Source: Paenibacillus qinlingensis (lineage in GTDB: Bacteria; Bacillota; Bacilli; Paenibacillales; NBRC-103111). Taken from it: a DNA stretch of 64,000 nucleotides. Both the position numbers and the translations under genes were made by a program. This document shows positions 41,831 through 50,305 of this stretch, in pieces; positions within the stretch are counted from its first letter, which is position 1; every line of letters starts with the position of its first letter. Under the pieces are notes generated by a model. That model was not told the origin of the DNA and did no database searches. It saw only the letters and a list, made by a program, of their open reading frames with translations. The DNA lies in assembly GCF_013204845.1 (NCBI RefSeq), contig NZ_JABMKY010000003.1, positions 581,315-645,314 of the forward strand, in the 5' to 3' direction.

Positions 41831-43351
41831 ATGAATAAATATATCTTAGAAATGAACAACATTTCCAAAGAATTCACGGGTGTGAAAGCACTTGCTAACG
41901 TTAATTTTAAAGTGAACACAGGCGAAATTCATTGTTTGGTTGGTGAAAATGGCGCGGGCAAGTCGACCTTAATGAAGGTGCTTAGCGGTGTATACCCACA
42001 CGGCACTTACTCCGGAGATATTGTTTTTGAGGGCAAGATTCAACAATTCTCAAAAATCAGTGACAGTGTTAAGACTGGCATTGCCATTATTTATCAAGAG
42101 TTAGCGCTATTCCCCGACCTCACGGTGTACGAGAACATATATGCTGGCAACGAAGTGAGAAAAGGCATCATGGTTGATTGGAATCAAACGATTCGTCAAG
42201 CCAAAGAAATGCTTCAGAAGGTGAAGCTGGATGTGAACCCTGAGGTTCTTGTTAAAGATTTAGGCGTCGGTAAGCAACAACTTGTTGAAATTGCCAAAGC
42301 GTTAAGTAAAGATGTGAAGCTGCTCATTCTGGACGAACCGACAGCGGCACTCAATGAAAAAGAAAGTGAAAACTTGCTCGAGTTATTGCGAGAGCTCAAA
42401 AAGCAAGGCATCACGAGCATCATGATTTCGCATAAACTCAAAGAAGTGACGGCGATTGCCGATCATATAACTGTTTTAAGGGATGGTAGAACAATATGTA
42501 CGTTAGATGCTGCTAAGGGTGAGATTTCGGAAAGTGTCATTATTAAAAACATGGTAGGTCGCGAGATCGACGATATATATCCGAAACGAATGGCCAAATC
42601 ATTCGGTACGAACATTCTTGAGATTCAAAACTGGACGGCGTATGATCCACAGTTGGGTCGGGACGTTGTGAAAGATGTGAATTTGCATATTAAAAAGGGT
42701 GAGATTGTCGGTATTGCTGGATTAATGGGCTCGGGCCGAACGGAGTTGGCGCAAAGTATATTTGGAAATCCCAAAGCGTATAAGCTCCGTGGAGACCTCC
42801 TCATGGAAGGTGTGAAACAAACATTCAGCCATCCGAAGGATGCCATTAAGGCAGGAATTGCGTATGTTACGGAAGATCGAAAAGGGGACGGATTGTTCCT
42901 TATCCAAGATATTAAGCAAAACATCGCCGTTGCCAACCTGCATGACATTTCAGAAAAAGGCATCATTAATCATAATGAAGAAGTGAAAATTTCTAATCAT
43001 TACAAGCAATCATTAAATATTAAAGCGCCTTCCGTGGAACAAATCGTTGGTAATTTGAGCGGGGGAAATCAACAAAAAGTATCACTGGGCAAATGGTTAT
43101 TTGTGAATCCGAGCTTGCTCATCTTAGATGAACCTACGCGTGGTATCGATGTTGGAGCTAAATATGAGATTTATACGATTATGAATAAGCTGATCAGTGA
43201 AGGTATGAGCATTATCATGATTTCATCGGAGCTTAGTGAAGTCTTGGGGATGAGTGACCGTGTCTATGTCATGGCCGAAGGTAAAATAAAAGGCGAGCTA
43301 TCCATTGAAGATGCAGATCAAGAAATGATTATGAAGCTTGCGACGCAATAG
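41831..43351 (+). CDS. gguA: Multiple-monosaccharide ABC transporter ATP-binding protein
   Basis: 506 aa with two fused nucleotide-binding domains, as in RbsA, XylG and GguA. Domain 1 has a full Walker A GENGAGKST, VGKQQLVEIAKAL and LLILDEPTAAL. Domain 2 has the variant loop GLMGSGRTEL, intact signature LSGGNQQKVSLGKWL and LLILDEPTRGIDVGAKYEIY. This one-good, one-modified pattern is usual for carbohydrate uptake ATPases. It energises import of sugars bound by the ChvE-like protein. The permease gene follows after 11 bases. Confidence 0.88.
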   Translation: MNKYILEMNNISKEFTGVKALANVNFKVNTGEIHCLVGENGAGKSTLMKVLSGVYPHGTYSGDIVFEGKIQQFSKISDSVKTGIAIIYQELALFPDLTVYENIYAGNEVRKGIMVDWNQTIRQAKEMLQKVKLDVNPEVLVKDLGVGKQQLVEIAKALSKDVKLLILDEPTAALNEKESENLLELLRELKKQGITSIMISHKLKEVTAIADHITVLRDGRTICTLDAAKGEISESVIIKNMVGREIDDIYPKRMAKSFGTNILEIQNWTAYDPQLGRDVVKDVNLHIKKGEIVGIAGLMGSGRTELAQSIFGNPKAYKLRGDLLMEGVKQTFSHPKDAIKAGIAYVTEDRKGDGLFLIQDIKQNIAVANLHDISEKGIINHNEEVKISNHYKQSLNIKAPSVEQIVGNLSGGNQQKVSLGKWLFVNPSLLILDEPTRGIDVGAKYEIYTIMNKLISEGMSIIMISSELSEVLGMSDRVYVMAEGKIKGELSIEDADQEMIMKLATQ

Positions 43352-43362
43352 GAGGAAGACCC

Positions 43363-44538
43363 GTGCAATTTTATAGTGAAGCGAAATCGCTAATTAAAGT
43401 GAATATTCGGGAATATGGGATGTATATTGCCCTGTTCATCATCATGTTGACGTTCTCCATCATGACAGATGGATTATTTATGTCATCGCGAAATATAAGT
43501 AATCTGATAGACGCAACGGGGTATATTGCCGTTCTAGCCGTAGGCATGACACTTGTCATTGTCATCCGGCATATTGATTTATCCGTTGGATTTGCGGCAG
43601 GGTTTCTAGGCGCTATTGCTGCCGTACTCCTCTCACAAGCTGGTGTTCCCTTCTATATCACGATTCCAATCATTCTCGTCCTCGGTATCATTGTAGGGTT
43701 ATTCAATGGGTTATTGGTTGCGCAGTTCGGTATTCCGTCCTTCGTAGCCTCACTTGCGGGCATGTTGATTTTCAGAGGGGCACTGTTGCGTGTAACGGAG
43801 AAAACGGGCACGATCATTGTGAAAGATGAGAACTTTAATGCCATCGGTAACGGCTTCATCCCCGCTATTACTAAGGTAGGAGGATTAAATCTGCTCTCCT
43901 TAATTCTGGGAGCGGTTATGATTATTCTGTACATTTATAGTGAATTTTCAAAACGAAATAACAAGTTGAAATACAATTTTGAAGTAGTTTCTGCGAACAT
44001 TTTCACCGTGAAAGTTATTTTCGTTTCCGCGATCATTGCCTATATTACATGGATTCTAGCCGGATATAACGGATTTTCCTGGACGGTCATCGTGGTTATG
44101 ATTGTGGTTGCTGTGTACCACTTCCTGACGACTTCAACGGTACTTGGCAGACACATATATGCGGTCGGCAGTAATCCAGAGGCAGCAAATCTGAGCGGAA
44201 TTAGCGTGAAAAAGATCACGTATATCGTATTCGGTTCGATGGGCATGCTCTCAGCACTTTCTGGGATCCTCTTTACGGCGCGGTTGCAATCTGCAACAAC
44301 AACGGCAGGAACATTATTCGAGCTTGACGCGATCGCTGCGGCTTATGTTGGCGGTGTCTCCGCTGCAGGCGGCGTTGGTAAAGTAACGGGTTCGATTATC
44401 GGCGCCATTGTAATGGCTTCCTTATCGAGTGGGATGAATCTCATGGGAATAGGGATTTCATATCAATACATGATTCGTGGTGCAGTATTGGCCATTGCGG
44501 TTATTTTCGATGTTGTGACGAGAAAGAAGAGAGCTTAA
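43363..44538 (+). CDS. gguB: Multiple-monosaccharide ABC transporter permease
   Basis: 391 aa integral membrane protein with about ten hydrophobic segments. GMTLVIVIRHIDLSVGFAAGF and GSNPEAANLSGI are signature stretches of RbsC/XylH/GguB-type permeases. GTG 43363 has AGGAGGAAG seven bases before. It forms the channel with GguA. The roughly 390-residue length and large cytoplasmic insert near 190-205 (SEFSKRNNKLKYN) match the GguB/XylH group rather than shorter RbsC. Confidence 0.87.
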   Translation: MQFYSEAKSLIKVNIREYGMYIALFIIMLTFSIMTDGLFMSSRNISNLIDATGYIAVLAVGMTLVIVIRHIDLSVGFAAGFLGAIAAVLLSQAGVPFYITIPIILVLGIIVGLFNGLLVAQFGIPSFVASLAGMLIFRGALLRVTEKTGTIIVKDENFNAIGNGFIPAITKVGGLNLLSLILGAVMIILYIYSEFSKRNNKLKYNFEVVSANIFTVKVIFVSAIIAYITWILAGYNGFSWTVIVVMIVVAVYHFLTTSTVLGRHIYAVGSNPEAANLSGISVKKITYIVFGSMGMLSALSGILFTARLQSATTTAGTLFELDAIAAAYVGGVSAAGGVGKVTGSIIGAIVMASLSSGMNLMGIGISYQYMIRGAVLAIAVIFDVVTRKKRA

Positions 44539-44567
44539 CGGATGGTGGCGCAAAGGAGGGATATCGA

Positions 44568-45182
44568 ATGGCTATTTACACGCCACAGGGGCTCAAAATA
44601 AGTCTGGACGTTCCAACAAGCTTTGGTCTTATGGCGAGATTGTACCCGGAAATCAAACCGGCAAGCATTCTCAAAACCACGGAGTCCATAAGTGTGATGA
44701 CTTCATCATTAGGTTTTGTCACCGGTATTTTGTGCTTTGCGCTGCAGTTAAGCCCTTCAAATATTGCAATATGTACCTTGTTTGCTATGACGGTGGGTAT
44801 CTTACTCACATTTAGTGGCATTGTGTTGTTCCCATTTCTACAGTTAGGAGCTATGTTTTCGCATATATATGGACTTTTTCTCCCGACGCTGATTGCCGTG
44901 GCAATTGGTTTCGTATTGACGGGGTGGACTGGCGTTGCCTCTTATATGGTCTCTCGCTTAGTAGCGTCAACAGTTTCTATTCTCGTTGGCATTGGGTTTA
45001 CGCGGCTATCAGTTATCGATAAGGGAAGTCCGATTAGCTCAGCGGAAAGAAATTTTTTCAATGCTTATCGTTATCATGCTTTGCAAATAGGAAAATCGAC
45101 GAGCCTGGAACTGTCAAAAGACGAGTTACATGAGGCATATTGGAGTAAAACCTATCAAGATTATGACGATGCTCGTAGATGA
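44568..45182 (+). CDS. Unknown membrane protein in the sugar-transport operon
   Basis: 204 aa; I do not recognise the family. Four hydrophobic segments are visible (about residues 43-62, 64-84, 88-103 and 105-142, the last probably two helices). They are flanked by a 40-residue N-terminal region and a hydrophilic C-terminal tail of about 55 residues ending in a Tyr/Asp-rich stretch. There is no signal peptide or catalytic motif. ATG 44568 has a near-perfect AAAGGAGGG. It is 29 bases after gguB, so it is almost surely co-transcribed and may be an accessory to sugar uptake. Confidence 0.65.
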   Translation: MAIYTPQGLKISLDVPTSFGLMARLYPEIKPASILKTTESISVMTSSLGFVTGILCFALQLSPSNIAICTLFAMTVGILLTFSGIVLFPFLQLGAMFSHIYGLFLPTLIAVAIGFVLTGWTGVASYMVSRLVASTVSILVGIGFTRLSVIDKGSPISSAERNFFNAYRYHALQIGKSTSLELSKDELHEAYWSKTYQDYDDARR

Positions 45183-45224
45183 TGTATTTGTTAGCATGGA
45201 ATAAAAGCGACTCCGACATACCAT

Positions 45225-45285
45225 CCTATGTGTAGCAGCTGTTTAATATTTGTGTAAGCAGTTTATAGTTTACACATAGGGGGGG
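45225..45285 (+). promoter_or_regulatory. speD leader with two mutually exclusive hairpins, possible riboregulator
   Basis: CCTATGTGTA (45225-45234) is the exact complement of TACACATAGG (45271-45280), whose GG is the start of the speD ribosome binding site (AGGGGGGGA, 45278-45286). TGTGTAA (45251-45257) is also the exact complement of TTACACA (45270-45276), so the same segment can pair in two ways, only one of which reaches the ribosome binding site. Confidence 0.5.
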
Positions 45286-45291
45286 ATTTAC

Positions 45292-46104
45292 TTGAAATTA
45301 ACTTCGGAGCAGATGATCACGCTGCACGGCTTTAATAATTTAACCAAATCGCTAAGTTTTAATATGTACGATATCTGCTTCACCAAAACAAGAGAAGAGC
45401 GCGAAGCCTACATAGCTTATATTGATAAGCAATATAATGCGGATCGTTTGACAGCTTTATTGAACACAGTTGCCGACATTATTGGGGCGCACGTCTTGAA
45501 TATAGCGAAGCAGGATTATGTTCCACAAGGAGCTAGCGTAACTATGCTGGTGTCTGAAGGTCCAATTGAACAGGAACCAAGTGAATCATTCGAAGAATCG
45601 CCTGGTCCGCTGCCAGACGCGGTGGTTATGCATCTCAATACGAGTCACATTACCGTCCACACGTATCCTGAATATCACCCGGATGAGGGAATTAGCACCT
45701 TCCGAGCAGATATTGATGTCTCAACGTGTGGAGAAATATCGCCGCTTAAAGCATTGAATTTCCTTATTCGTTCTTTCGATAATGATATCCTGACGATGGA
45801 TTATAGAGTAAGAGGGTTCACGCGCGATATCAGCGGCCACAAGCTATTCATTGATCATGAGATCAGCTCCATACAAAATTACATTCCTGAGGAAATTCAA
45901 GATTTATATCAGATGATCGATGTGAACGTGTACCAAGAAAATATTTTCCATACGAAATGTAAGCTTCGTGAGTTTGATTTGAACAATTATTTGTTCGGTT
46001 ATTCCAAGGATACGCTCAGCACGGAAGAACAGCTAGAAATCGAGAAAAGCGTCAAATGGGAGATGGATGAGATCTTCTATGGGAAAAATATGATTTTTAA
46101 TTGA
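45292..46104 (+). CDS. speD: S-adenosylmethionine decarboxylase proenzyme (E. coli-type SpeD)
   Basis: 270 aa, the long bacterial class (E. coli SpeD is 264 aa), unlike the roughly 120-aa Bacillus SpeH type. The self-cleavage region is [17 protein letters not shown]: Ser118 becomes the pyruvoyl group, and the residue before it is Thr117 where E. coli has Lys. [20 protein letters not shown] supplies Cys146. It makes decarboxylated SAM, the aminopropyl donor for spermidine. TTG 45292 has AGGGGGGGA six bases before. No spermidine synthase gene is adjacent. The leader may control translation. Confidence 0.9.
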   Translation: MKLTSEQMITLHGFNNLTKSLSFNMYDICFTKTREEREAYIAYIDKQYNADRLTALLNTVADIIGAHVLNIAKQDYVPQGASVTMLVSEGPIEQEPSESFEESPGPLPDAVVMHLNTSHITVHTYPEYHPDEGISTFRADIDVSTCGEISPLKALNFLIRSFDNDILTMDYRVRGFTRDISGHKLFIDHEISSIQNYIPEEIQDLYQMIDVNVYQENIFHTKCKLREFDLNNYLFGYSKDTLSTEEQLEIEKSVKWEMDEIFYGKNMIFN

Positions 46105-46109
46105 ATAAT

Positions 46110-46152
46110 AAAAAGGGTTTGGAAGCAGGGAAGACTGCTCCAAACCCTTTTC
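46110..46152. terminator. Bidirectional terminator after speD
   Basis: AAAAGGGTTTGGA-AGCAG pairs with CTGCT-CCAAACCCTTTT around a short loop; A- and T-tracts at both ends let it also stop leftward transcripts. Confidence 0.85.
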
Positions 46153-46487
46153 GTATTTGATAAGAGTCAGAGTTTTTCTTCCTCTAATTTCTGAGGTAAA
46201 AAGATGTATTTCCTCCAGTTAATTCGTGGGAACTCCCTTGTTTTTTCGTAATAAATGGATTTTATCCATTTAAATTCAAGCATATTTGACGAAATGATCG
46301 AATGAGAGAGAAATAACTACATATTTTCCATTAATATTGAAATTTAGGGTAGATATCGCTAGATTAGCTGTACAATTTCCAGTTATTTATATTATCAAAC
46401 TAAGGAAACTAGTTAAACTCATCATCCTCTACGAACCCCTTCATCAAACGTACCCAGCCCCCCAAAGCATCAGCCATTCCAGAGTTC
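46153..46487. other. Intergenic region, no recognised gene
   Basis: About 335 AT-rich bases. It contains one small perfect hairpin, AAATGGAT-TTT-ATCCATTT (46253-46271), with no T-tract. A rightward frame from 46337 lacks a ribosome binding site and runs antisense into the next gene, so I do not call it. Confidence 0.4.
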
Positions 46488-47441
46488 TTATTCAACTAGC
46501 TCCATCAGATGAGGTGCCACGGATTTACGGAATACTTGCAGAGGAATTTTGCTCTTTTTTCGTTGGTCATTGGTTAATACAACAACGGTTTCAATAGAAG
46601 GAAGGATATAAATACACTGGCCACCGAATCCATACGCGTTAAAATAATTTAGCGGTTGTAGGGAAGAGGCGTTATCTGCTCGATCTGGGTAAGTGTCTGT
46701 CCACCAATGCCAGCCATAACTGCCGCGGCGAGGAGCCTCCGCACGTACTGCAGGTTGCGTGGAAAGAGCGACAAGTTCTTGGGAAATAAGTTGAGTATTT
46801 CCCCATTTTCCTTGCTGCAGATAGAGTTGGCCAAATTTGAGCATATCTATGGGGCGAAGTGACAATCCGAAGCCACCCGTATGAATGCCTTGAGGGTCCT
46901 GTTCCCAACTATACGATTCAATGCCAAGTGGCTTGAATAGGCTTAACTCGGCATAACGAGCCACTGACATGCCAGTGGCTTGGACTAGAATCGCAGATAA
47001 TAATTGGGACCCTCCAGAATTATAAGACATTTTCGTACCCGGTAAATCGGATAAGGGTTGATCTAACACGAAATTGACCCAGTTTGGCGTCCTTGTCATG
47101 CGGGGAAACGAATTTTGTCCACCAAATTCTGTCCAATCTAAGCCTGAAGTCATTGTTAATAAATGCAGCAGTGTTATTTCACTTTTAGGTGATGCTTTAT
47201 CCTTCGCTAACTGTGGAAAAAAAACGGATGCAGGTGTTGCTGAAAGTGGCAATAACCCTTGATCCATGGCGATACAACAGAGAGCAGAGAGGATGCTTTT
47301 GGTACAGGAATTGATTTTGGCGACAGTATCAGCGAGAAGGGGTTCTCGGTACTGCTCGAAAATGATCTGACCCCTGTGGCTGATGACACAACTTACGAGA
47401 TTGGCTGGTTCTAAATCTTCGATTAAATTTGAAAAGTTCAT
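46488..47441 (-). CDS. Serine hydrolase of the beta-lactamase/penicillin-binding family
   Basis: 317 aa from ATG 47441 (AAGGA six bases upstream; the frame extends to 47549 without a site). Active-site motifs: SxxK as Ser45-Lys48 (INSCTKSIL), YxS-type Tyr140-Asn141-Ser142 (SYNSGGSQLL), and HTGGFGL in place of KTG. These fit class C-like esterases, D-aminopeptidases or EstB-type enzymes rather than a resistance enzyme. There is no signal peptide from this start, so it is probably cytoplasmic. Single gene; the substrate is unknown. Confidence 0.84.
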   Translation of the reverse strand: MNFSNLIEDLEPANLVSCVISHRGQIIFEQYREPLLADTVAKINSCTKSILSALCCIAMDQGLLPLSATPASVFFPQLAKDKASPKSEITLLHLLTMTSGLDWTEFGGQNSFPRMTRTPNWVNFVLDQPLSDLPGTKMSYNSGGSQLLSAILVQATGMSVARYAELSLFKPLGIESYSWEQDPQGIHTGGFGLSLRPIDMLKFGQLYLQQGKWGNTQLISQELVALSTQPAVRAEAPRRGSYGWHWWTDTYPDRADNASSLQPLNYFNAYGFGGQCIYILPSIETVVVLTNDQRKKSKIPLQVFRKSVAPHLMELVE

Positions 47442-47659
47442 GACATCCTTCTTTTTATTTCGACATATTTCTTGTTTTAGGGAGGATTTACCTTTTGATC
47501 GGTTAGTTCCATGTGATAAACTACAACTAACTAAGCTAATTTCGTGCACAATACAACTTCTAGATAAAGAGATTTCACCTCAGATGTAGTGTGTAGTCTT
47601 TTTATCATACCATTCGACGTTTTTTCTGGAAATGATTGTGTTAGGAGCTGCCGGAATAC

Positions 47660-48790
47660 ATGAAAATTTTCAGGTATTTAGGACTGATCAGTCTCGGGTT
47701 GATTAGTCTCTACGTGATTTATTATGTGATAAATTTTATGTTTGGAGATGCGCCGAGATTGCAGCGGCAATTAAGTAGTCAGTTTGGTCAGACCATGCAA
47801 GTAACGGAAAATCGCAACTTATTAGTGGGTTTCATGACGGACAAGCTCACAAGTAAGCATGGTATTTATACAAATCTGAAGGATACGGATCAAATAGGTG
47901 CTGCTGCTTCTGGTCATGAAGTTCTAAGTGAATCCGCGGGTCTCCTTATGCGTTATTATACGCTCACTGGTCAGAAAGATAAGTTTGATGAGCAGTGGCA
48001 GCAAGCTAAACAAGTATTTGATACACCATTTGGATTCAGCTATCGGTACAGTCCTCAAAGGAATAAACAATATCCAATGAATGCAATTGTAGATGATTTG
48101 CGTATCATTCGAGCACTCGATGAAGCTTCTGTCGCTTTTGGGACTAAGAATTACAGAGAGGAAGCGCAGAGTTACGGAAAGCGACTTTATCAATACAATG
48201 TTGTGAATGGACAAATGCGAGACTTCTATGATCCAACCTATAAAATGACAAATTCATTTATAACCTTGTGCTACATCGATGGAGCATCTCTGGATCTTAT
48301 ACCGCTATCACGCAAAAAGAAGGCGCAACTTGAAGATAGTATGCTGCAAATTGCGCAAGAAGGTTATTTGTCGGATTCATTTCCATTTTACCAAACTCGC
48401 TACGATTTTGATAAGAAGGGCTATCAATCCGAACAGATAAACACGGTAGAATCGTTACTAACGATTCTAAACCTAGCTGAAGTTAAGTTGGAACAGCCAG
48501 CGAGTATCCGGTATATCAAAGATCAGGTCAAAGCTGGAACCTTATACGGTCAGTATGATCGGGATGGAAAACCTCTGAACGAGGTAAGGTCAACTGCCAT
48601 TTATGCGATATCAGCTATGATTGGATCAGTTATCAAAGATCAAGAGCTTTATGCCGATAGTATTCTTAAGATGAATGAATTTCAAATCCATGATGCACAA
48701 AGTCCGCTGCATGGTGGTTTTGGAGATATTAATGCTGCGCAAGCTTATTCTTTCGATAATTTAATGGCACTTCTAGCTTACACCTACTGA
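47660..48790 (+). CDS. ydaJ: GH8-like glycoside hydrolase of the exopolysaccharide operon (YdaJ-like)
   Basis: 376 aa with one N-terminal membrane helix (about 5-28) and an alpha/alpha-barrel-type body. VLSESAGLLMRYYTLTG gives candidate acid Glu91, and AIVDDLRIIRALDEAS gives candidate Asp145/Asp146, positions matching the GH8/BcsZ pattern. In Bacillus the homologous position in the yda operon is YdaJ, and Listeria PssZ is a comparable enzyme that trims or degrades the polymer. It likely acts outside on the nascent polysaccharide. ATG 47660 has AGGAG at a rather long 12 bases. It is the first gene of a six-gene operon ending at 56121. Confidence 0.75.
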   Translation: MKIFRYLGLISLGLISLYVIYYVINFMFGDAPRLQRQLSSQFGQTMQVTENRNLLVGFMTDKLTSKHGIYTNLKDTDQIGAAASGHEVLSESAGLLMRYYTLTGQKDKFDEQWQQAKQVFDTPFGFSYRYSPQRNKQYPMNAIVDDLRIIRALDEASVAFGTKNYREEAQSYGKRLYQYNVVNGQMRDFYDPTYKMTNSFITLCYIDGASLDLIPLSRKKKAQLEDSMLQIAQEGYLSDSFPFYQTRYDFDKKGYQSEQINTVESLLTILNLAEVKLEQPASIRYIKDQVKAGTLYGQYDRDGKPLNEVRSTAIYAISAMIGSVIKDQELYADSILKMNEFQIHDAQSPLHGGFGDINAAQAYSFDNLMALLAYTY

Positions 48791-48810
48791 TCAGAAAGGA
48801 GTGCGATCAC

Positions 48811-50265
48811 ATGTGGAACAATCGTTTCATCCAAATGTTGCTGCGCAAAGTGTCCCCAGCTGCTTTCGCTGCGATCGTCGTGTTCGTAATTACTGTGATC
48901 GCACTATTTACGCCCCCCTATATTGGAATGGCTGATAATGGGGATTATGCTCGAATTCTGAATGGTCTTTACGTGAAAGATCCGGATTATACAAGCCAAT
49001 ACTTTGGTTATTTTGTTAAAACCTTCGGTATTTTTCAGTACTTTAACGAGAATAGTGCTTCTATATTTTCCACTCAAACATTTTTCATGAAAGCGGCAAT
49101 TTTCATCAATCAACTATTCTATCGTGAAGATACTTTTGATATTCGTTTTCAAGCTGGTATGTACTTATTGTTATATGTTGGAGCTATTTATTTACTAGTT
49201 GAAGCTTTGACTTGGAAAGTATCAAAGAAACTAGGCTATGTAATGGCTGCAATCGTTATTTTTATACTAGGCGACACTGGATATACGGCATATTTTAGTT
49301 CTTTTTATGGTGAGAGTGTAGTGCTTATTATGAGTGTTTATATGGTTTCTTTTGGATTTTTACTTTATCGGAAAAGATATAATGATTACCTTATGATGAT
49401 ATTATTTATCCTTAGTGCCATGATTTTGACGGCTAGCAAACAGCAAAATGCGCCTGTTGGTATGATTGCTGCACCGATTGGTGTCTTTTTCATTTATATA
49501 CGGAAGAATGCCCTATATCGCATAATAACTACGATTTTACTCATCGCCTTGTTAGGTGTTGGTGTTGGCACGTATGTGCTCATTCCGAAGGAGTTTGTCA
49601 ATATTAACAAATACCATGCCATGACGCGCGGTGTCCTTATGGGTGCAGTGGATCCAGAGAAGACCTTAAAGAGCTTTGACATCGATAAGCAATACGCGAT
49701 ATTGAATGAAACGGAATACTTCGATGCCTACACGACTGTAAATGTGGAGTCTGATATTCTACAGGATCAGTTCTATAGTAAATATGGTTTCGTCTCCATT
49801 TTGACCTATTATATAACACATCCTAACCAAGCTGGTCAGATGTTGAACTTAGCTGCACGTGATGGTTTCAGTATCCGTCCAAACGCAATGGGGAATTATG
49901 AACGCATTGCGGGCAAGCCATTTGGAGAACAAACAATGTTCTTCTCGGGCTACAGTTTATTAAAGAAAGCTATTGCACCCAAAACGTTTGGTTTTGTTTT
50001 ACTATGGATTTTAACTATTCTTGGACTTTACATGCCTTCATTTATTTCCGCGATTAGGTCACGTTCATGGAGAAATGCAATCAGGTTGCCGTTAATATTG
50101 ATGTTAATAGGGATTGGGCTTTCAGGAATTTTCGTCTCTATCATTGGTGCTGGAGATGCGGATCTTGCCAAACATGAATTTTTATTCACATTAATTTTTG
50201 ATCTCGTGTCTTTGATTACCATTATTGATCTCATTTCCAAAAGGCTATGGAGCCAAGAAACTTAG
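48811..50265 (+). CDS. Multi-membrane protein resembling a GT-C glycosyltransferase, inserted in the exopolysaccharide operon
   Basis: 484 aa with about ten to eleven hydrophobic segments. Just after the first helix is PPYIGMADNGDYARIL, an acidic loop placed as in GT-C enzymes that use lipid-linked sugar donors; it recalls WsfD-type hexose transferases, from memory. The large loop at about 255-350 is extracytoplasmic by charge. It has no counterpart in the Bacillus ydaJKLMN set. ATG 48811 has AAAGGAGTG eight bases before. It could decorate the polymer with a side sugar, but that is inference. Confidence 0.6.
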   Translation: MWNNRFIQMLLRKVSPAAFAAIVVFVITVIALFTPPYIGMADNGDYARILNGLYVKDPDYTSQYFGYFVKTFGIFQYFNENSASIFSTQTFFMKAAIFINQLFYREDTFDIRFQAGMYLLLYVGAIYLLVEALTWKVSKKLGYVMAAIVIFILGDTGYTAYFSSFYGESVVLIMSVYMVSFGFLLYRKRYNDYLMMILFILSAMILTASKQQNAPVGMIAAPIGVFFIYIRKNALYRIITTILLIALLGVGVGTYVLIPKEFVNINKYHAMTRGVLMGAVDPEKTLKSFDIDKQYAILNETEYFDAYTTVNVESDILQDQFYSKYGFVSILTYYITHPNQAGQMLNLAARDGFSIRPNAMGNYERIAGKPFGEQTMFFSGYSLLKKAIAPKTFGFVLLWILTILGLYMPSFISAIRSRSWRNAIRLPLILMLIGIGLSGIFVSIIGAGDADLAKHEFLFTLIFDLVSLITIIDLISKRLWSQET

Positions 50266-50305
50266 TTTTGCTTGGTTGATATCGCGGGGAGAGGGGGATG
50301 TGAGT

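Noticed and set aside
46337..46597. 86-aa rightward frame after speD
   Set aside because: No ribosome binding site, and the second half is antisense to the serine hydrolase gene.
46488..47441. Antibiotic-resistance beta-lactamase
   Set aside because: It has HTG in place of KTG and no signal peptide; better described as a family serine hydrolase or esterase.
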